Shown here in pieces: positions 46,746 to 58,707 of a DNA stretch of 64,000 nt. Both the position numbers and the translations under genes were made by a program. The notes under the pieces are model-generated. The model ran no database searches, was not told the origin of the DNA, and saw nothing but the letters and a program-made list of their open reading frames with translations. Source of the stretch: Arachnopeziza araneosa (lineage: Eukaryota; Ascomycota; Leotiomycetes; Helotiales; Arachnopezizaceae); NCBI GenBank assembly GCA_003988855.1, contig QYAI01000001.1, positions 62,001 to 126,000 on the forward strand, in the 5' to 3' direction. Numbering within the stretch: position 1 is the first letter of the stretch; each line of letters begins with the position of its first letter.

Positions 46746-48614
46746 ATGGCTGGTCGATCCATTATCTATCCCAGCAGATCTCTCTCACCTTATCTCTACC
46801 AACCTCTGCCTCCCCAGTACATCCGCGTCTTGGAACTGCATCCCGGTCCGTCGCACGCGCCCCTGGTATGTAACATCTGCATACAAACAATCGATGGCCA
46901 TCCTTTTGAGGCACTTTCATATGTGTGGGGCAACGCTACTCCTGTCGCGTTGATCAAGTGCATTGATGATGTGAACCAAGGGGATCTCGGTATTGGCAAA
47001 GGCCTTGCTAACGCGCTGCTTGCGTTTCGACTTTCTGGCAAGACGCGTCGTATCTGGGTTGACGCGCTTTGCATCAACCAGAAGGATGTGATTGAGCGCC
47101 AATCTCAGGTACGTTTGATGGGCGCCGTATATAGTACAGCGGAGCATGTGCTGTGTTGGCTAGGCCCCTTCAAAGATCAGGAGGAAGATGCTGAGTCCAG
47201 AGCTCGTCTCGCCATCCGCTTCCTAAGGTGTTTCAATGAAAATCCACACGGGTACTTGCGGGTAGTCCGTGAACACTTGCATGCTGGCGATGACTTGGAG
47301 GATAAGAACGGATCATTGCTCAAGGCCTGGCTGGCTATCAAGGAATTATTTGACCTCGAGTACTTCCATCGTGCATGGATCATTCAGGAAGTGGGCCTGG
47401 CACGCCACGCGCGATTCTTCTGGGGCACTCAGGATATCTGGCTGGATTGGACTGAGGTGGCAGCCTTTGCCAGTATCATGGATGATTATGGGGCATCTGT
47501 CATCAACTTTTTCGAGTTGAAGTCGTGGGTGGCAAACCATATCAATCTCGTGTGGGCTACAGACTCTTCTGGAAAACCAATACACACCTTTGTCGAGGTT
47601 CTCCATTGGGCACGGGTTCACAGATCAACTGATCCAAGAGACTTTATCTATGCCCTGCTCTCTCATCCTAGCGCGGTGGTGAATGGAAGACTACTTGTGG
47701 AGCCAAACTATACTATCACGGCCGCTCAAGCGTATATCGAAATTGCAATGAATGTGATAGAACAGACAAAGAGCCTTCAGATCCTAGCTTTCGTCGATCA
47801 CCATGAGGAAGCCGGGGTATTAATACTGCCAAGCTGGGTCCCGGATTGGCACGCGTTAAATTTGGTCGCCCCTCTCCGATGCCCGACGCAAGCAGCAGCA
47901 GAAACGGATAAATCCATCTTGGTTGCTGGATCCGAGAAAGGGATGATGTTGAAATGCCATGGTTTCTTCATTGATACTTTGCAAACCATGTCAGACATGG
48001 GAGTACCTAGTGAACTTATCATTACGACGCTGGAGAAGGAGATGCAAAAAAAGACACCTTTTTTGGTTGATCATATCTGGGAAAAGACTGTAGTGGAAGC
48101 TAAAATACCACTCACATCTGTTCGAGAATTTCTTGCTTCGCTCAGCTTTGTGCTCACTGGTGGCTATCTGAACGACTCGGATTCAATCTTTGGAGAAAAG
48201 CAAGAACAACAACAATCAGACTTTGCCGCTTTCCTCCTTGATTACGAACGAATAAGGAGTCATGATCAACCAGAAGGCTATTTTGCTAGTCTATCTGCAG
48301 AAGAAAAAGTTCTCGTTCAGTCGACGGCAGCCAGAGGTTCAGCACATCAGTTTGTCCAAGATATGACTTGGACCTCGATGTGTCGAAGAGTTTTTCGAAC
48401 AGCTAAAGGTCATTTCGGCTTAGGACCTCGAATCATGAAAGAAGGCGACATCTGCGTTGTTATGCGAGGTGCAGTATATCCCATGGTCTTGCGAAGAAGT
48501 GATGGTTATTGCCAGCTTGTTGGTCCAGCATTATTGTACGGCTTTATGAATGGAGAAGCGGAAAAGTTGTATCAGAATGGAACTCTCGTTGAACAGGGAT
48601 TCGAAGTAACCTAA
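46746..48614 (+). CDS. HET-domain (heterokaryon incompatibility) protein, 622 aa
   Basis: A single intronless frame from ATG 46746. The HET domain occupies about residues 25-220 with its three blocks: FEALSYVWGN, then IWVDALCINQKDVIERQSQV and VYSTAEHVLCWLGP, then FHRAWIIQEVGLAR. The C-terminal half contains the usual HET-associated segments (DPRDFIYALL, ILPSWVPDW, GDICVVMRGA). Proteins of this family trigger cell death after fusion of incompatible hyphae, and the domain is structurally related to TIR. There is no fused NACHT, ankyrin or WD repeat. It stands 337 bp before a kinase gene on the same strand. Confidence 0.95.
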   Translation: MAGRSIIYPSRSLSPYLYQPLPPQYIRVLELHPGPSHAPLVCNICIQTIDGHPFEALSYVWGNATPVALIKCIDDVNQGDLGIGKGLANALLAFRLSGKTRRIWVDALCINQKDVIERQSQVRLMGAVYSTAEHVLCWLGPFKDQEEDAESRARLAIRFLRCFNENPHGYLRVVREHLHAGDDLEDKNGSLLKAWLAIKELFDLEYFHRAWIIQEVGLARHARFFWGTQDIWLDWTEVAAFASIMDDYGASVINFFELKSWVANHINLVWATDSSGKPIHTFVEVLHWARVHRSTDPRDFIYALLSHPSAVVNGRLLVEPNYTITAAQAYIEIAMNVIEQTKSLQILAFVDHHEEAGVLILPSWVPDWHALNLVAPLRCPTQAAAETDKSILVAGSEKGMMLKCHGFFIDTLQTMSDMGVPSELIITTLEKEMQKKTPFLVDHIWEKTVVEAKIPLTSVREFLASLSFVLTGGYLNDSDSIFGEKQEQQQSDFAAFLLDYERIRSHDQPEGYFASLSAEEKVLVQSTAARGSAHQFVQDMTWTSMCRRVFRTAKGHFGLGPRIMKEGDICVVMRGAVYPMVLRRSDGYCQLVGPALLYGFMNGEAEKLYQNGTLVEQGFEVT

Positions 48615-48951
48615 AAGCTTGATTGCTTGGTGGAGCAAAACACCGCAGTTCAAGTTCGCAACAGGAGGAGGAAGTGGTCGATCAAAGCTATGAAAGCTAC
48701 TCGGTATGGCACGGCTCGTCATCATCCTTGCTCATGCAGCTGGCCGCGGACATGGGCCCATTTTGTGCGGCAAAGATAATCTGACCTTCTACAACACAAT
48801 TGCGACCGATAGTCTTCTTGCTATTCCTCGATGTTGTCGCGGACGAAGCAGGGCGTTAGATCTCATGTCATTGATGACTGAGCTACAGGTGGTGAATGAT
48901 ACCATAGGCGGTTGAAAAAAAGGTCACTCCAACCCCGCAGCCTTGCCCGCC

Positions 48952-51809
48952 ATGTCCTACCTTTCCGAATTTGAGCACACGAAACTCGAAGCGCAAGTCC
49001 ATCCTGGAATTGTCGTTCAGACCCACTATATTTCCGATCCTAGAAGTGGCCGACGCCGAATTCCCAAGACAAAAGTATGGAAAGTAGGGCGCCTGCTCGG
49101 AAGAGGCGGCTTTGGTGAAGTACGACTCGAAGTTTGTCCCGAAGAGAATGAACAAAGGGCTGTGAAGCGGATATGGACAACTGGCTCTACGTTCAAAGTC
49201 CAATATGAGAGGGAATTGAAAGCGTTATTGGAGTTTTCAAAGCCAAAGTATAAAGATTCTGCTGTGTTTGTCGAGTTTTTTGGTTGGTTTGAGGATCCAG
49301 GAAGTGTATATCTGGCCATGGAGTACGTACCACTAGGGGATCTGGAAGAGAATGTAAAGGCTGTTGGCGGTACTTTAAAAGAAACAGAGGTCAGAGATAT
49401 CACTATCCAGATCTTGGAAGGGTTGGAGATCATGCATCAAGAGAATTTTGTTCATCGAGATTTGAAGCCGAAGGTAATCTATGAGTCTTTGTAATTTACG
49501 AGTCTGTCTAATTGCCTCTTATAGAATGTCTTAGTTTGCCAAGGGTCGCCTCACTGGTGGATCAAACTTGCAGACTTTGGGTTGAGCAAGCGCCAAACGG
49601 AAGACACGGCATACCGAACTCAGACAGGAACGCAAGCATATATGGCCCCTGAAATCTTGAAATATGTTCCTGGTATAAAGCCCGGAAAACCAGATTACAC
49701 GAACGCTGTTGATATATGGGCACTCGGATGCATAGTCTATCGACTGTCTTGCGGGGTTGTACCTTTTCCGCCTGGCCTTTCTTTAGTGAAATTTTGTGGA
49801 AATGAATCCTCATTTCCATCTCAACAGTTAGCATTAAGCGAACTTGGAACCAAGTTTATTCGAGATCTCCTTGTGCCACATCCTACTCGCAGGTTGACAG
49901 CACAACAAGCACTGGCTCATACTTGGATGAAAGCTAGTGAGTGCTGCTTGGCCATTAGCCATATTTGAGGGTACTTACTAATCCTGTTGTAGCTGTTGAA
50001 CCTTTGGATCTGAACATTAAGCATCAGTCATCTCGGGGTATTGACTCAAAGATATCCTCAGGCCGATATAATACAGTGACACATGCTGGTCTTCAATCTC
50101 ATAGTGCTACACCTCCGAACCGGATCAAGGATTTGAACGCTGTTAAATCTAGTCCTCCCAAAACTCGCTACCACCCACCGACAGTTGAAGATGACGATGA
50201 GCAGAGCGAGATTGCCAATAGGTTCGAAAGAAATGAGGATTTGGATCTTCAAGAAGAACTATCTGCGGCAACGGCACCCCATTCTCCTCGCCCTGATCTC
50301 CAACACATGCCTGGTGATTTTGGAAATCCAGGGATTACGCTCAAACCTCCTTCCGATGATATAAAGACTGTAAAGTCAAGTCGGACTCGCATACGTGGCA
50401 AGAAAAGAAGGCCATCAAGTAAAAAACCCTTACCTAGCCCCGTTAACTACACGCGATACCATGACCCAGAGCGAATCATATATACTTCCTACCACAATCG
50501 AGATGATCAGACCGAAATCTGGATCAGTGACGAAGAGGAGTCTTCATCTTTAGATGAATCCGTGTCCAAATTCTCATTCCCACAAGGCGGAGTTGGCCAC
50601 GAAGTGACAGAAGAGATCGATCCTGATTCTGAACTGGATATGCCACATCTCCGACCTCCTCCTCATCATAGTAATTATCTCGCTACAACTTGGTTTGCCC
50701 CACCTCCCAAGTATAGAAACGAACCTGAACCTAGGGCCCTCAACTTCAGTGGAGGCCGTGTCCAGTTATTAACAGAAGTTGACTCGCTAATGGAGAAGGC
50801 GACCAAGTCCGACTACCCGGTAAGATCGTCCCCTTTTAGTTTCAAAGCACAGGTCACTCAAGAACTTGAAGAATGTATGAGGCTGATGCTATATGTTTAG
50901 GGTAACGAGAGAAAAGCTTTGGATGTGTGGGTTTCCACCTGCGAACAAATATTGTATATCTTGTATCGCAGGGTGTACCATGATACGCATGGAGATTTGG
51001 CTTCTGAGAACAAAAGGTTTCTAGAAGACTATCTGCAACGTATGGAAATGCGGTGTAGAAACAGAATGCAATCGTTGAAACTACTCATTCATGGGAAAGA
51101 GCAAATGGGTACATCTCGAAATCTGAACCTAGATCCAGGAAACAGCCCAACCAAGGCTCCTGCCGAGAGTCACATCTACTATGCTGATGAAAAGGGTTTC
51201 ATCATCCCCGGGTCATCTCTTACTGGAAACTTGGATGACACGTCAAGAGGGGAAGAATATATTATTGAGGCGCCTAGTCTCACCAAGCAGCCACGAAGAA
51301 AAGAAACTGCTCAAGATCGACCTGAACAAGCACGTCAGATGACAGCTGTTACGGACGATGAATCAGAGGAGTTATATATAGTGGAGCCATCTAGTCGCTA
51401 TGTAGGGTCGCGTAGGAAGAAAAGTACAGGAGACAGATCTCGTCAACAGCCACGGCCAACGCCAGCCGAGAATGCAGGTATAGACGACAAAACAAGCCGG
51501 ATTTTAGAGTGGCAGGCAAATGTTGCTCGGTCAACAGCAACGGAGAATCTACTACCTGCCCAACCTACAAGCCAGATTCCAGATAGGTTGAGGTTTGTTC
51601 CGGGACCTACGATTATATCTATGCCTCCGAAACTCCAGAGCAGAAGGAGTGTTCAGCCTCATGTAGAGTATCCAGAACCTATGATTATATCTATGCCTCC
51701 GGAGTTACGAACCAGGAGGAGTGTTGAGCGTGATGTGGAGTCTTCAGAACCTATAATTTTATCTGCGCGTCCGAAATTTCAAAGGGGAAGGGGTGAAGTT
51801 TATGCCTAA
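48952..51809 (+). CDS. Serine/threonine protein kinase with long disordered C-terminus
   Basis: Exons 48952-49473, 49525-49936, 49993-50819 and 50901-51809 give 889 aa. The kinase domain (about residues 40-310) is complete: LGRGGFGEVRL, AVKRI, acidic helix YERELKALLEF, HRDLKPKN (spliced at 49473/49525), LADFGLSK, GTQAYMAPE, and AVDIWALGCIVYRL. The glycine loop, Lys, HRD and DFG are all intact. The remaining 570 residues are polar, with DDDEQSEIANRFER, a basic stretch (RGKKRRPSSKKP) that could be a nuclear signal, and three near-identical C-terminal units of about 32 residues (PxxIISMPPxLxxRRSV). In the third exon the intron at 50820-50900 is open in frame for 26 codons before its stop. The start is ATG 48952. 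The substrate is unknown. Confidence 0.92.
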
Positions 51810-52386
51810 GAGCAATAGCCATGTACTTTCAAATGACTAATTCAAACAACCTGAGCTGAGAAAGTGTATGTTCACGTATTAGTCTTTAAAGTGTTGTCAA
51901 AAGAGTAAGAACATTTTCTTATTAGATCTACGGAAAAACAGGCTCGAGAGAACCAGAGAAGTTTTCGAATAAAGGCGGAACCTAACTCGGTTAGCGAGCT
52001 GTGCTATCAGATGAGATAGAATGCAAGGTAGAAGGATAAATCCATCCCCCGTTCCATCCTATCCTGATCTCACAATGCTACATCCCCCACTTTTGAGTTA
52101 TGCTGGATCAAGCCAAGGCTCCCACCTATTCTTGATGAATGGCGGTGAGATCCTGCTCCTTCAAATTGGTTTCTATCAGATCAGATAAGATTGGATCCTT
52201 CTATCTTCCTTCCTTCCCTTGTTATTGTACCTATCCTTCTACTACATCCACTCGTCCATTCACCTCGGCCCCTACTCTGACATAAACTTACCTCGTCACA
52301 AAACCGTGAGGTAAATAAACAAACCAACCTCCTTTGTTCACATCTCCTTTAGATAAAACAATCTCACTTTACTACTCACTCCAGTC
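51810..52386. other. Intergenic, likely amidase promoter
   Basis: No gene recognised. The last 200 bp are rich in C/T and A/C tracts typical of fungal leaders before the amidase ATG at 52387. Confidence 0.5.
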
Positions 52387-54185
52387 ATGGCAACTGCTAC
52401 CACCACCACCACCGGAGCACCATCCTGGCGCACCCTCTCCGCACAAAAGCGCGCTCATCAGGCGTCTCTGATCCCTGCTTCCTGGACTCTCCCTTCCACA
52501 GCCTCCACCACGCTCAGAGCAACAGATCTCCGTCCGCTCGCTGAAACGAGCAATATACTCACCCCGCGAGAGCAGCACATCACGACCTCTTTCAGCGCTA
52601 GTACACTCCCTGGAGCTATCCTGTCGTCGGAATTCACGGCCGAGGAGGTGGTCACGGCGTATTGTAAGCGGGCGGCGGTAGGGCAGCAGGTTTTGGGGTG
52701 TTTGAGTGAGGTGAGGTTTCGGGAGGCGGTGGAGGAGGCGAGGGAGTTGGATAGGGAGGTTGAGAGGACAGGGAGGGGAAGGGGGAGGCTGCACGGGGTT
52801 CCAATTAGTGTTAAGGTTAGTCTTGAGCTTCATCTCCTGGTCGCTGGTATGGAGTTTGAGGATCGCTGAAGCTGAGGGATAGGAATGTTTCCATGTCAAA
52901 GGTCTTGATTACTCCAATGGCTACATCTCTCGTGCCTTCAATCCCTCGACCACAACCACTTACGCGATAGAGATTCTTCAAGCCGCAGGAGCAATCATAC
53001 TTACAAAGACCAACGTTCCACAAACAATGTTGGCAATAGAAACAGAGAATAACGTCTTTGGGCGAACATTGAATCCCGTTGTCTCACATCTTACATGCGG
53101 CGGTTCATCCGGAGGCGAGGGGTCACTTCTTGCTTTCCGTGGTAGTGCATTAGGAATGGGCACAGATGTAGCGGGATCTATTCGCTGTCCCGCTGCTGCA
53201 AATGGTGTTTATGGGTTTAAACCCACATCTGGTGTCCTACCGTTCATTGGCTACGCACCGAGTGGATACACTGGAGTAAATACGGGAATTCCGGCTACAT
53301 TGGGTCCGCTTGCATCGTCTGTTCAGGATATGATTCTTTTCTGTGATGTTTTGAGAGAGGCCGAACCGTGGAAGGTGGATCCAGCTGTGATGCCAGGTGT
53401 TTGGGAGGTAGAGACGGTAAAGAGGAGGCCGGTTGTGGGCGTCATTGAGAAAAGTGGAATTACGCCTCATCCGCCTGTGAGAAGAGCGATACGGGAGGCC
53501 GGTGAGAAGTTGAAAGAAGCGGGGTTTGAGGTCAAATCGTTTATACCGCCAGATTTTGCTGAGCTTAGTAACGTGACGAAAGGGCTGCTTACTCTTGATG
53601 GAATGTCATACCAGAAAGGCGAGTTGGCTAAAGCTGGGGAACCACCGGTGCCATCAGTGCTCAATGCTGGGTTCTGGGATCTCCCTCCCAAGAGTCAAGA
53701 AGAGACTTGGGCTTTGAACACCAAGAGGTTGGCCTTCTGCAAGCAGATGTTGGATGCGTGGCAAGAAGCTAAGATTGACGTGGTGCTTTGTCCAGTGGCA
53801 CCACATACAGCGGTAAAGCCTGATGAGTGGAATAATGAGCTGTATACTGTGGCTTGGAATGCGGTCGACGTAAGTATTGATTTGAACTGGTGATAAAACT
53901 GACTCTCGCAGTATCCTGCAGCTGTTATTCCGTTCACAGCAGCCGACCCAGATGTGGATCTTAAGGATGCTGACTTCATTCCTGTTAGCAAGGATGATGC
54001 TCTGAACGAGGCAAAGTGTATGTTCAGTTAGCGCTTACAATTATTGGGCAGGCTAACATCGTATAGATGATCCTCAATTGATGGCTGGTGCACCAGTTTG
54101 TTTGCAGCTTGTAGGTCCTAGATGGGGAGATGCGCAACTCCTGAAGGATGTTGAGGTTATTGATAAAGTCCTTAATCCCACTTGA
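52387..54185 (+). CDS. Amidase (amidase-signature family), 546 aa
   Basis: Exons 52387-52815, 52883-53869, 53912-54017 and 54067-54185. The amidase signature is complete: HGVPISVK (catalytic Lys143, last residue of exon 1), GGSSGGEG (cis-Ser about 218), and GTDVAGSIRCPAA (nucleophile Ser about 242), then GVYGFKPTSG. The C-terminal part carries CPVAPHTAVK and the final GAPVCLQLVG. The family hydrolyses amides to acids and ammonia. Fungal homologues include acetamidases and general amidases; the substrate is not readable. Exon 1 is Thr/Ala-rich at the start without a signal peptide, so cytosolic. The third codon block of exon 1 is unusually GC-rich (GAGGCGGTGGAGG). Confidence 0.93.
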
Positions 54186-54417
54186 GTAGATATTGCATAA
54201 ATCACACTAGAACAATCTCTTGAATCTCTGTATCCACCCACTTCTATTCTCCTTGCATGAGACCCACTACATAAGCCATTCCAACCACTTGATATGCTCA
54301 TTGTTTCCTTACTTTCATGTTGATCCCTTAGTTGCACTCATCTCCCCTACAACGACTCGATGCTTTCCCTGGTTCCAATCCTGAGCCCATTCCCAGGTAA
54401 TCTACGTTCAACTCCGA

Positions 54418-55513
54418 GGCGACTCGATTATTTTTGCTTTTCGTCTCACTAATTTTTGTTGCACTTCGCATGAAATCTATTCGTATTCGACTTGAAAAAA
54501 AAAATTGTCGCAAGATGCAAAACGATTATTTTTGCTCTTTGCTTTTTCATTTGTGTTATACTACTAGCGATTGCAACTTGTCGTAAGGTTTAAAGTTTAA
54601 AGCAAAACTTAGAGTCGCTACTAAATATGACAACTTAAAGATATCTTTTCGTCTCTCTCCTTTTTGCTGCACATCGCAGCGAGTGTACCTGTATTAGAGT
54701 TTAGAATTTAAGGTAGGACTTAAATTCGACGCTAAATACAACAACCTAAAGACAACTCGATAATTACCACCTTTTGTCTCTATGCTTTTTGTTGCACTTC
54801 GCAGCGAGTGCACTCTGTATTAGAGTTCGAGGTTCGATTAAAAGACGACGCCAAATACAGCCTAATTATTGTTACCTTTCGTCTCTCTGCTTTTTGTTGC
54901 ACTTCGCAGTAACTTGTATCAGACTTTAAAAATCAGACTCTTAAAAAAAAAAAAAAAAAAATGCGACGCTAGATACCACACTTGATTATCACTACTTTTC
55001 GTCTCTCTGCTTTGCGTTGCACTTCGCATCGAGTCCATTCGTATCGACTTAAATTTTTTCCGTAGATTTCTCTTCCCCTAGAAAGTTGCTAGATACAACT
55101 TAGTTATTTTCCCTTATTACCTTGTAATTGTTATTGCGCCTCGTAGCGACAGCACTTGTATTACAGTTAAGGCTGTAAAGTAATATTTAAAGTCGCTACT
55201 AAGTACGATAACAAAAAGACAACTTTTCGTCTCTCTGCATTTTGTTGCATGTCGAATCGATTCCATTCGTATCGACTTGAATTTTTTTTTTTTAAAGCCG
55301 CTAGATAAAACTTGATCATCTTTACTCTTTACCTTTGTGTTTTTGTTACGCTTCGTAGCGACGGCACTTGTGTTAGAGTTGAGACTTTAAAGTAAGATTT
55401 AGAGTCGCTGCGAGATACGACAACTTAAAGTCGACTTTTCGTCTTTCGACTTCTTGTTGCACATTGTACAATTGACTCGATTGTCTCTCTCTTTGTTGCA
55501 CATCACGGCGGGC
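54418..55513. repeat. Second tandem array with TTTTTGTTGCACTTCGCAGCGAG core
   Basis: About ten copies of a ~100-125 bp unit. Cores begin near 54453, 54661, 54786, 54891, 55011, 55131, 55240, 55341, 55452 and 55492, with a very decayed one near 54568. Each good core is preceded by TTTTCGTCTCTCTGC and followed by a stretch like TGTATTAGAGTTTAGAGTTTAAAG and then TCGCTACTAAATACGACAAC. The cores at 54786 and 54891 are exact over TTTTTGTTGCACTTCGCAG; the unit decays to the right. A 19-base A run (54943-54961) interrupts one unit. The reverse complement of the core matches the array at 17.8-18.4 kb. No ORF spans it. Confidence 0.92.
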
Positions 55514-56771
55514 TTATTGGTATATCATGTTCTGTTTTCAAAGGAACCTTCAAGGATCCATGCCAATCCGTGAGCCAGCACGTAAAATCGAAAGGACCTT
55601 GGTACCGACTCTTTGTACTCAGGCGGCTGAGGCGTCGTACCCAAGTCTGCAAACACGGCATGCAGAGCAAAGACTCTATCGGCTGGCCTGTCGAGCCCCG
55701 AAGCATCTCCAACTTCTCGAACATGATCTCCCGGAACATGACCCCCAATGTTGAACGTTATCCCGGGGAGAAGTTTACGTCTTACTGGGGGTGGGTACAC
55801 GAGCTATGACGTCAAAACTAAGAATCAGGAGAAGATTGGATTTCAAAGGTCGCAGCCCCAAACAGAACCGGATGACGATTATGCCAGCGAGTAAAACATG
55901 ATACGGTCTTTCCAAGCCGCAAAACCTTTCCAGGAGATCAAGGTACTGGTGGAAGAGCCGGGCAGGCAATCAGACCGGAACCACGAAGCCCCGATAATGA
56001 ATTATTACAGTGTCACAGATGGGGAGTGGAATCTGAGAAAAAGGCATCTGGACCATTTTCAAGAAAATTAGAGGCGATTAGGAGGAGATTTCCGTTCTAG
56101 TTTCAAGGGAATAGTAATTCAGTGTGAGAACGAGTCTTGTAGGTGCGTACATCAGCTTCGGTAAGCTCCTGCTTCGGGTACAGGTGATTAGAGAACCAGC
56201 GGGCCGTAGTACTGGAGTTCCACAGGTTGGTGAAGATATTCAGAGTATAACGTAGCCAATTTGAACAACTCCCCAGGGTTTAAAATCGCGGGAAACAATC
56301 TTCATCTGACGGCTACATAAGGGTCTACCGTCCTTGTCTCATTTGCAAGCCACTCCGTTGCCTGGTCTGACAAACCCGTCCCCTCTCCCGGCCAAACCAA
56401 GACTCTCCTCGCCTTTCCATAAATCTCTCCACGAGCGGGATCTGTTGTTGTCCTTTCTCTACATCATCCATCCTCCTGGTTGTAACGGATGGCATCGATC
56501 CAGGCATCGCGGACGCGGAACTGGCGCCACAAAGTTCTCAGAGCAGAGGCACAACTCACCGTCATGGGGATGCGGATGCCGGAGCAGGCGATCCGAGACT
56601 GAGGATCTTGACAATCAGCTCACCATGTGTGTAGGATAGAGCTTCATAATGAGGTTTTGTCAAGTAATTCGATCCGTAAGGACCCTTGAACTGTATCATC
56701 GATATGGTTAGGTGCTTTGGCGCTGGGGAGACGGATGTGTCTGAGGACGTGGATATGATAGATACAAATCC
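55514..56771. other. Gene-poor 1.25 kb, no gene recognised
   Basis: Only short frames of 60-100 codons with no domain. The right end is the 3' flank of the Zn2Cys6 gene. Confidence 0.45.
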
Positions 56772-58148
56772 TCAAAGCCCTCCCACCCCATCCGTCCGCA
56801 CAACCCTCATCCAAGCGACGGGCCACTCAATCCATCCCTTGTATTCATCCCTCAGGAATCCATCTACGCCGTTGAGCACGTGATCCACCCAGCCCTCCAT
56901 GAACCACTGGGACTCCAGCTCCCTCAAGAGCACCGCAAAATAGCTTAGGATGACCAGGGCGAAGGGACGATGTTCCCTCAGACACTGCGTAAAGTCCCCT
57001 TCGAGTCGGTACAGCCAGGCAAAGATAGTGTTCGAGTATTTGTTACTCTGAAAGTCGGCTGCGCCTGTCTCCTCGTACACGGCGACGAATGCTCGCCAGA
57101 GCGAATCCAGGGCGGTGAGGTAGCACTTCGTCTCTTCATCGATGCTGGATCCCGCACTCGCACTCTCACTCTCCACGAGGAACTCCCTGAATCTGCGGAG
57201 GGGCGGGCGGAAATCGGGGACGGGTCCCGTGCGCGGTTTGACGGGGTGGGTAGAGCTTGGCCCATCCGCGAGGAGCGCCTGCACGATCCCCCCTGTGAGG
57301 TGTTCGCCGGCGTGTTCCAAGATGTTGCGCACGCCGCGGAAGAGGAAGAGCCACTGGGCGTCCGAGGAGGACGAGTTGAAGACAATGTACTCGCCCTCCT
57401 GCGGTCCCCGGGCGAGGGTGTAGAAACAGATGAGCACCGCGGCGACGTAGAGGGGCGTGCTGGTCGAAGGCGTGATGATGGAGAGGGGAGCCGTGATGCT
57501 GAGGAGGGCCATGGAGTGGTGGTGTTCCGCCAGTCCGACGTAGGTTCCGGCGTGGCTCGGCGAGAGGCGGGAGAGGTGCAGAGCAGAGAGGGCGAGAATC
57601 AGGTGCAGGATGTAATGGTGCGTGAACCCAAGAGAGGGCAGGACGTGCTGCCAAAACGTCGGCGAGGCGGCCGTCGGGTTGAAGGTGGTGAAGGTATTCA
57701 TGGAAAAATGATGCCACAAGTAGAGGTCCGTCGGATTCAGCTGGGGAAAAGCCGCGGCCGGATTGGGAGGTATGAGAAGCGGCGGTGCTATCAGCGGCGG
57801 GCTGTACGATATCGGTTGCACCACAGCTATCAGCGGCGACGGCGTCGATGAAGACGCAACGACCGGCGGCGTCAACATGGCACTCCCACTCCCAGCCAGA
57901 TCCCGCACCGGCAAAGTCACGGGGTTCACAGCACCGAAATCGCACGGCAGCTGATGCTTCTCGCAGTGGCCACACATGGGATGGACCTCATTGCACTACG
58001 AAGTATTTCTTCATCAGCACAACAACCTCTCTCTCAGGTCACGCACGCATCTACATACCTTGATCCGGCGTCGCTTGCAGTTGCGGCACCCGTTGCGGCT
58101 CTTGCGATGGCTCTTGCGGGACACGGGCGGGAGGCTGTGTGTGGACAT
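56772..58148 (-). CDS. Zn2Cys6 transcription factor (UPC2-like architecture)
   Basis: Exons 58148-58059 and 57995-56772 give 437 aa. The 63-nt intron (GTATGT to GTAG) splits the zinc cluster. Spliced, it reads SRNGCRNCKRRRIKCNEVHP, then MCGHCEKHQLPCDF, the complete CX2CX6CX5CX2CX6C binuclear cluster, with the usual basic RKSHRKS lead. A Pro-rich linker follows, then a fungal-specific regulatory domain (DLYLWHHFSMNTF, HYILHLILALSALHLSRL, AVLICFYTLARGP, GVRNILEHAGEHL). The order resembles sterol-regulator-like UPC2 and many pathway regulators. The gene is GC-rich, so long shadow frames exist on both strands. Targets unknown. Confidence 0.93.
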
Positions 58149-58707
58149 TGGATCCCGCCAGATGCAGATCGGGGAAAGTTACATGTGTGTATATCATTGG
58201 GGTGGGAGAGTTGCGACGGACGGTGATGGCTTGGGCGAGTCGATGATGAGGCGTCGCCGCGGATGAATTATCTTCCGCTCTTAGCCAAGCTGACTTGTTT
58301 ACTATGGGAGCGTGGTCCGCTCGCCTCTCCATGATACGACTCTCAATTTATACATAACCTCAATTCTTAATTAGATCTATATCGTGTGGATGAGTAGGTA
58401 GTGTGATGACCAGCTTCTAGCCAGAACAAAGGACAAAGACCAGCATCCATAATTCGTAAGAATGGCCGCTTTATTTAACCTCGTTATTATTCCGCTATTG
58501 ATAATTTCTTTGTCGCAAGTTAGTAGGCATCTTGTTCAGACCCCTTCAAAGTTATTTACATTTGTTCTCTCTCATTATCATTGTGCACGAAATATTTTCT
58601 TCAATGGTATCACGTGAGGATTAGGAAAATCTTCTTGAGTAAGTTATACTTGTATTTGCTTCATCTACTAACAATTCAACTGATGCTGAGTCAGAAGATA
58701 ACTTAAG
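58149..58707. other. Intergenic, promoter of the Zn2Cys6 gene
   Basis: About 560 bp between the zinc-cluster gene start and the 3' end of the 2EXR gene, both on minus. AT-rich, nothing recognised. Confidence 0.5.

Noticed and set aside
57166..57975. 269-aa minus-strand ORF and 293-aa plus-strand ORF overlapping the Zn2Cys6 gene
   Set aside because: Shadow frames of a GC-rich coding region; only the frame with HHFSMNTF and LALSALHL matches a fungal regulatory domain and joins the zinc cluster by splicing.
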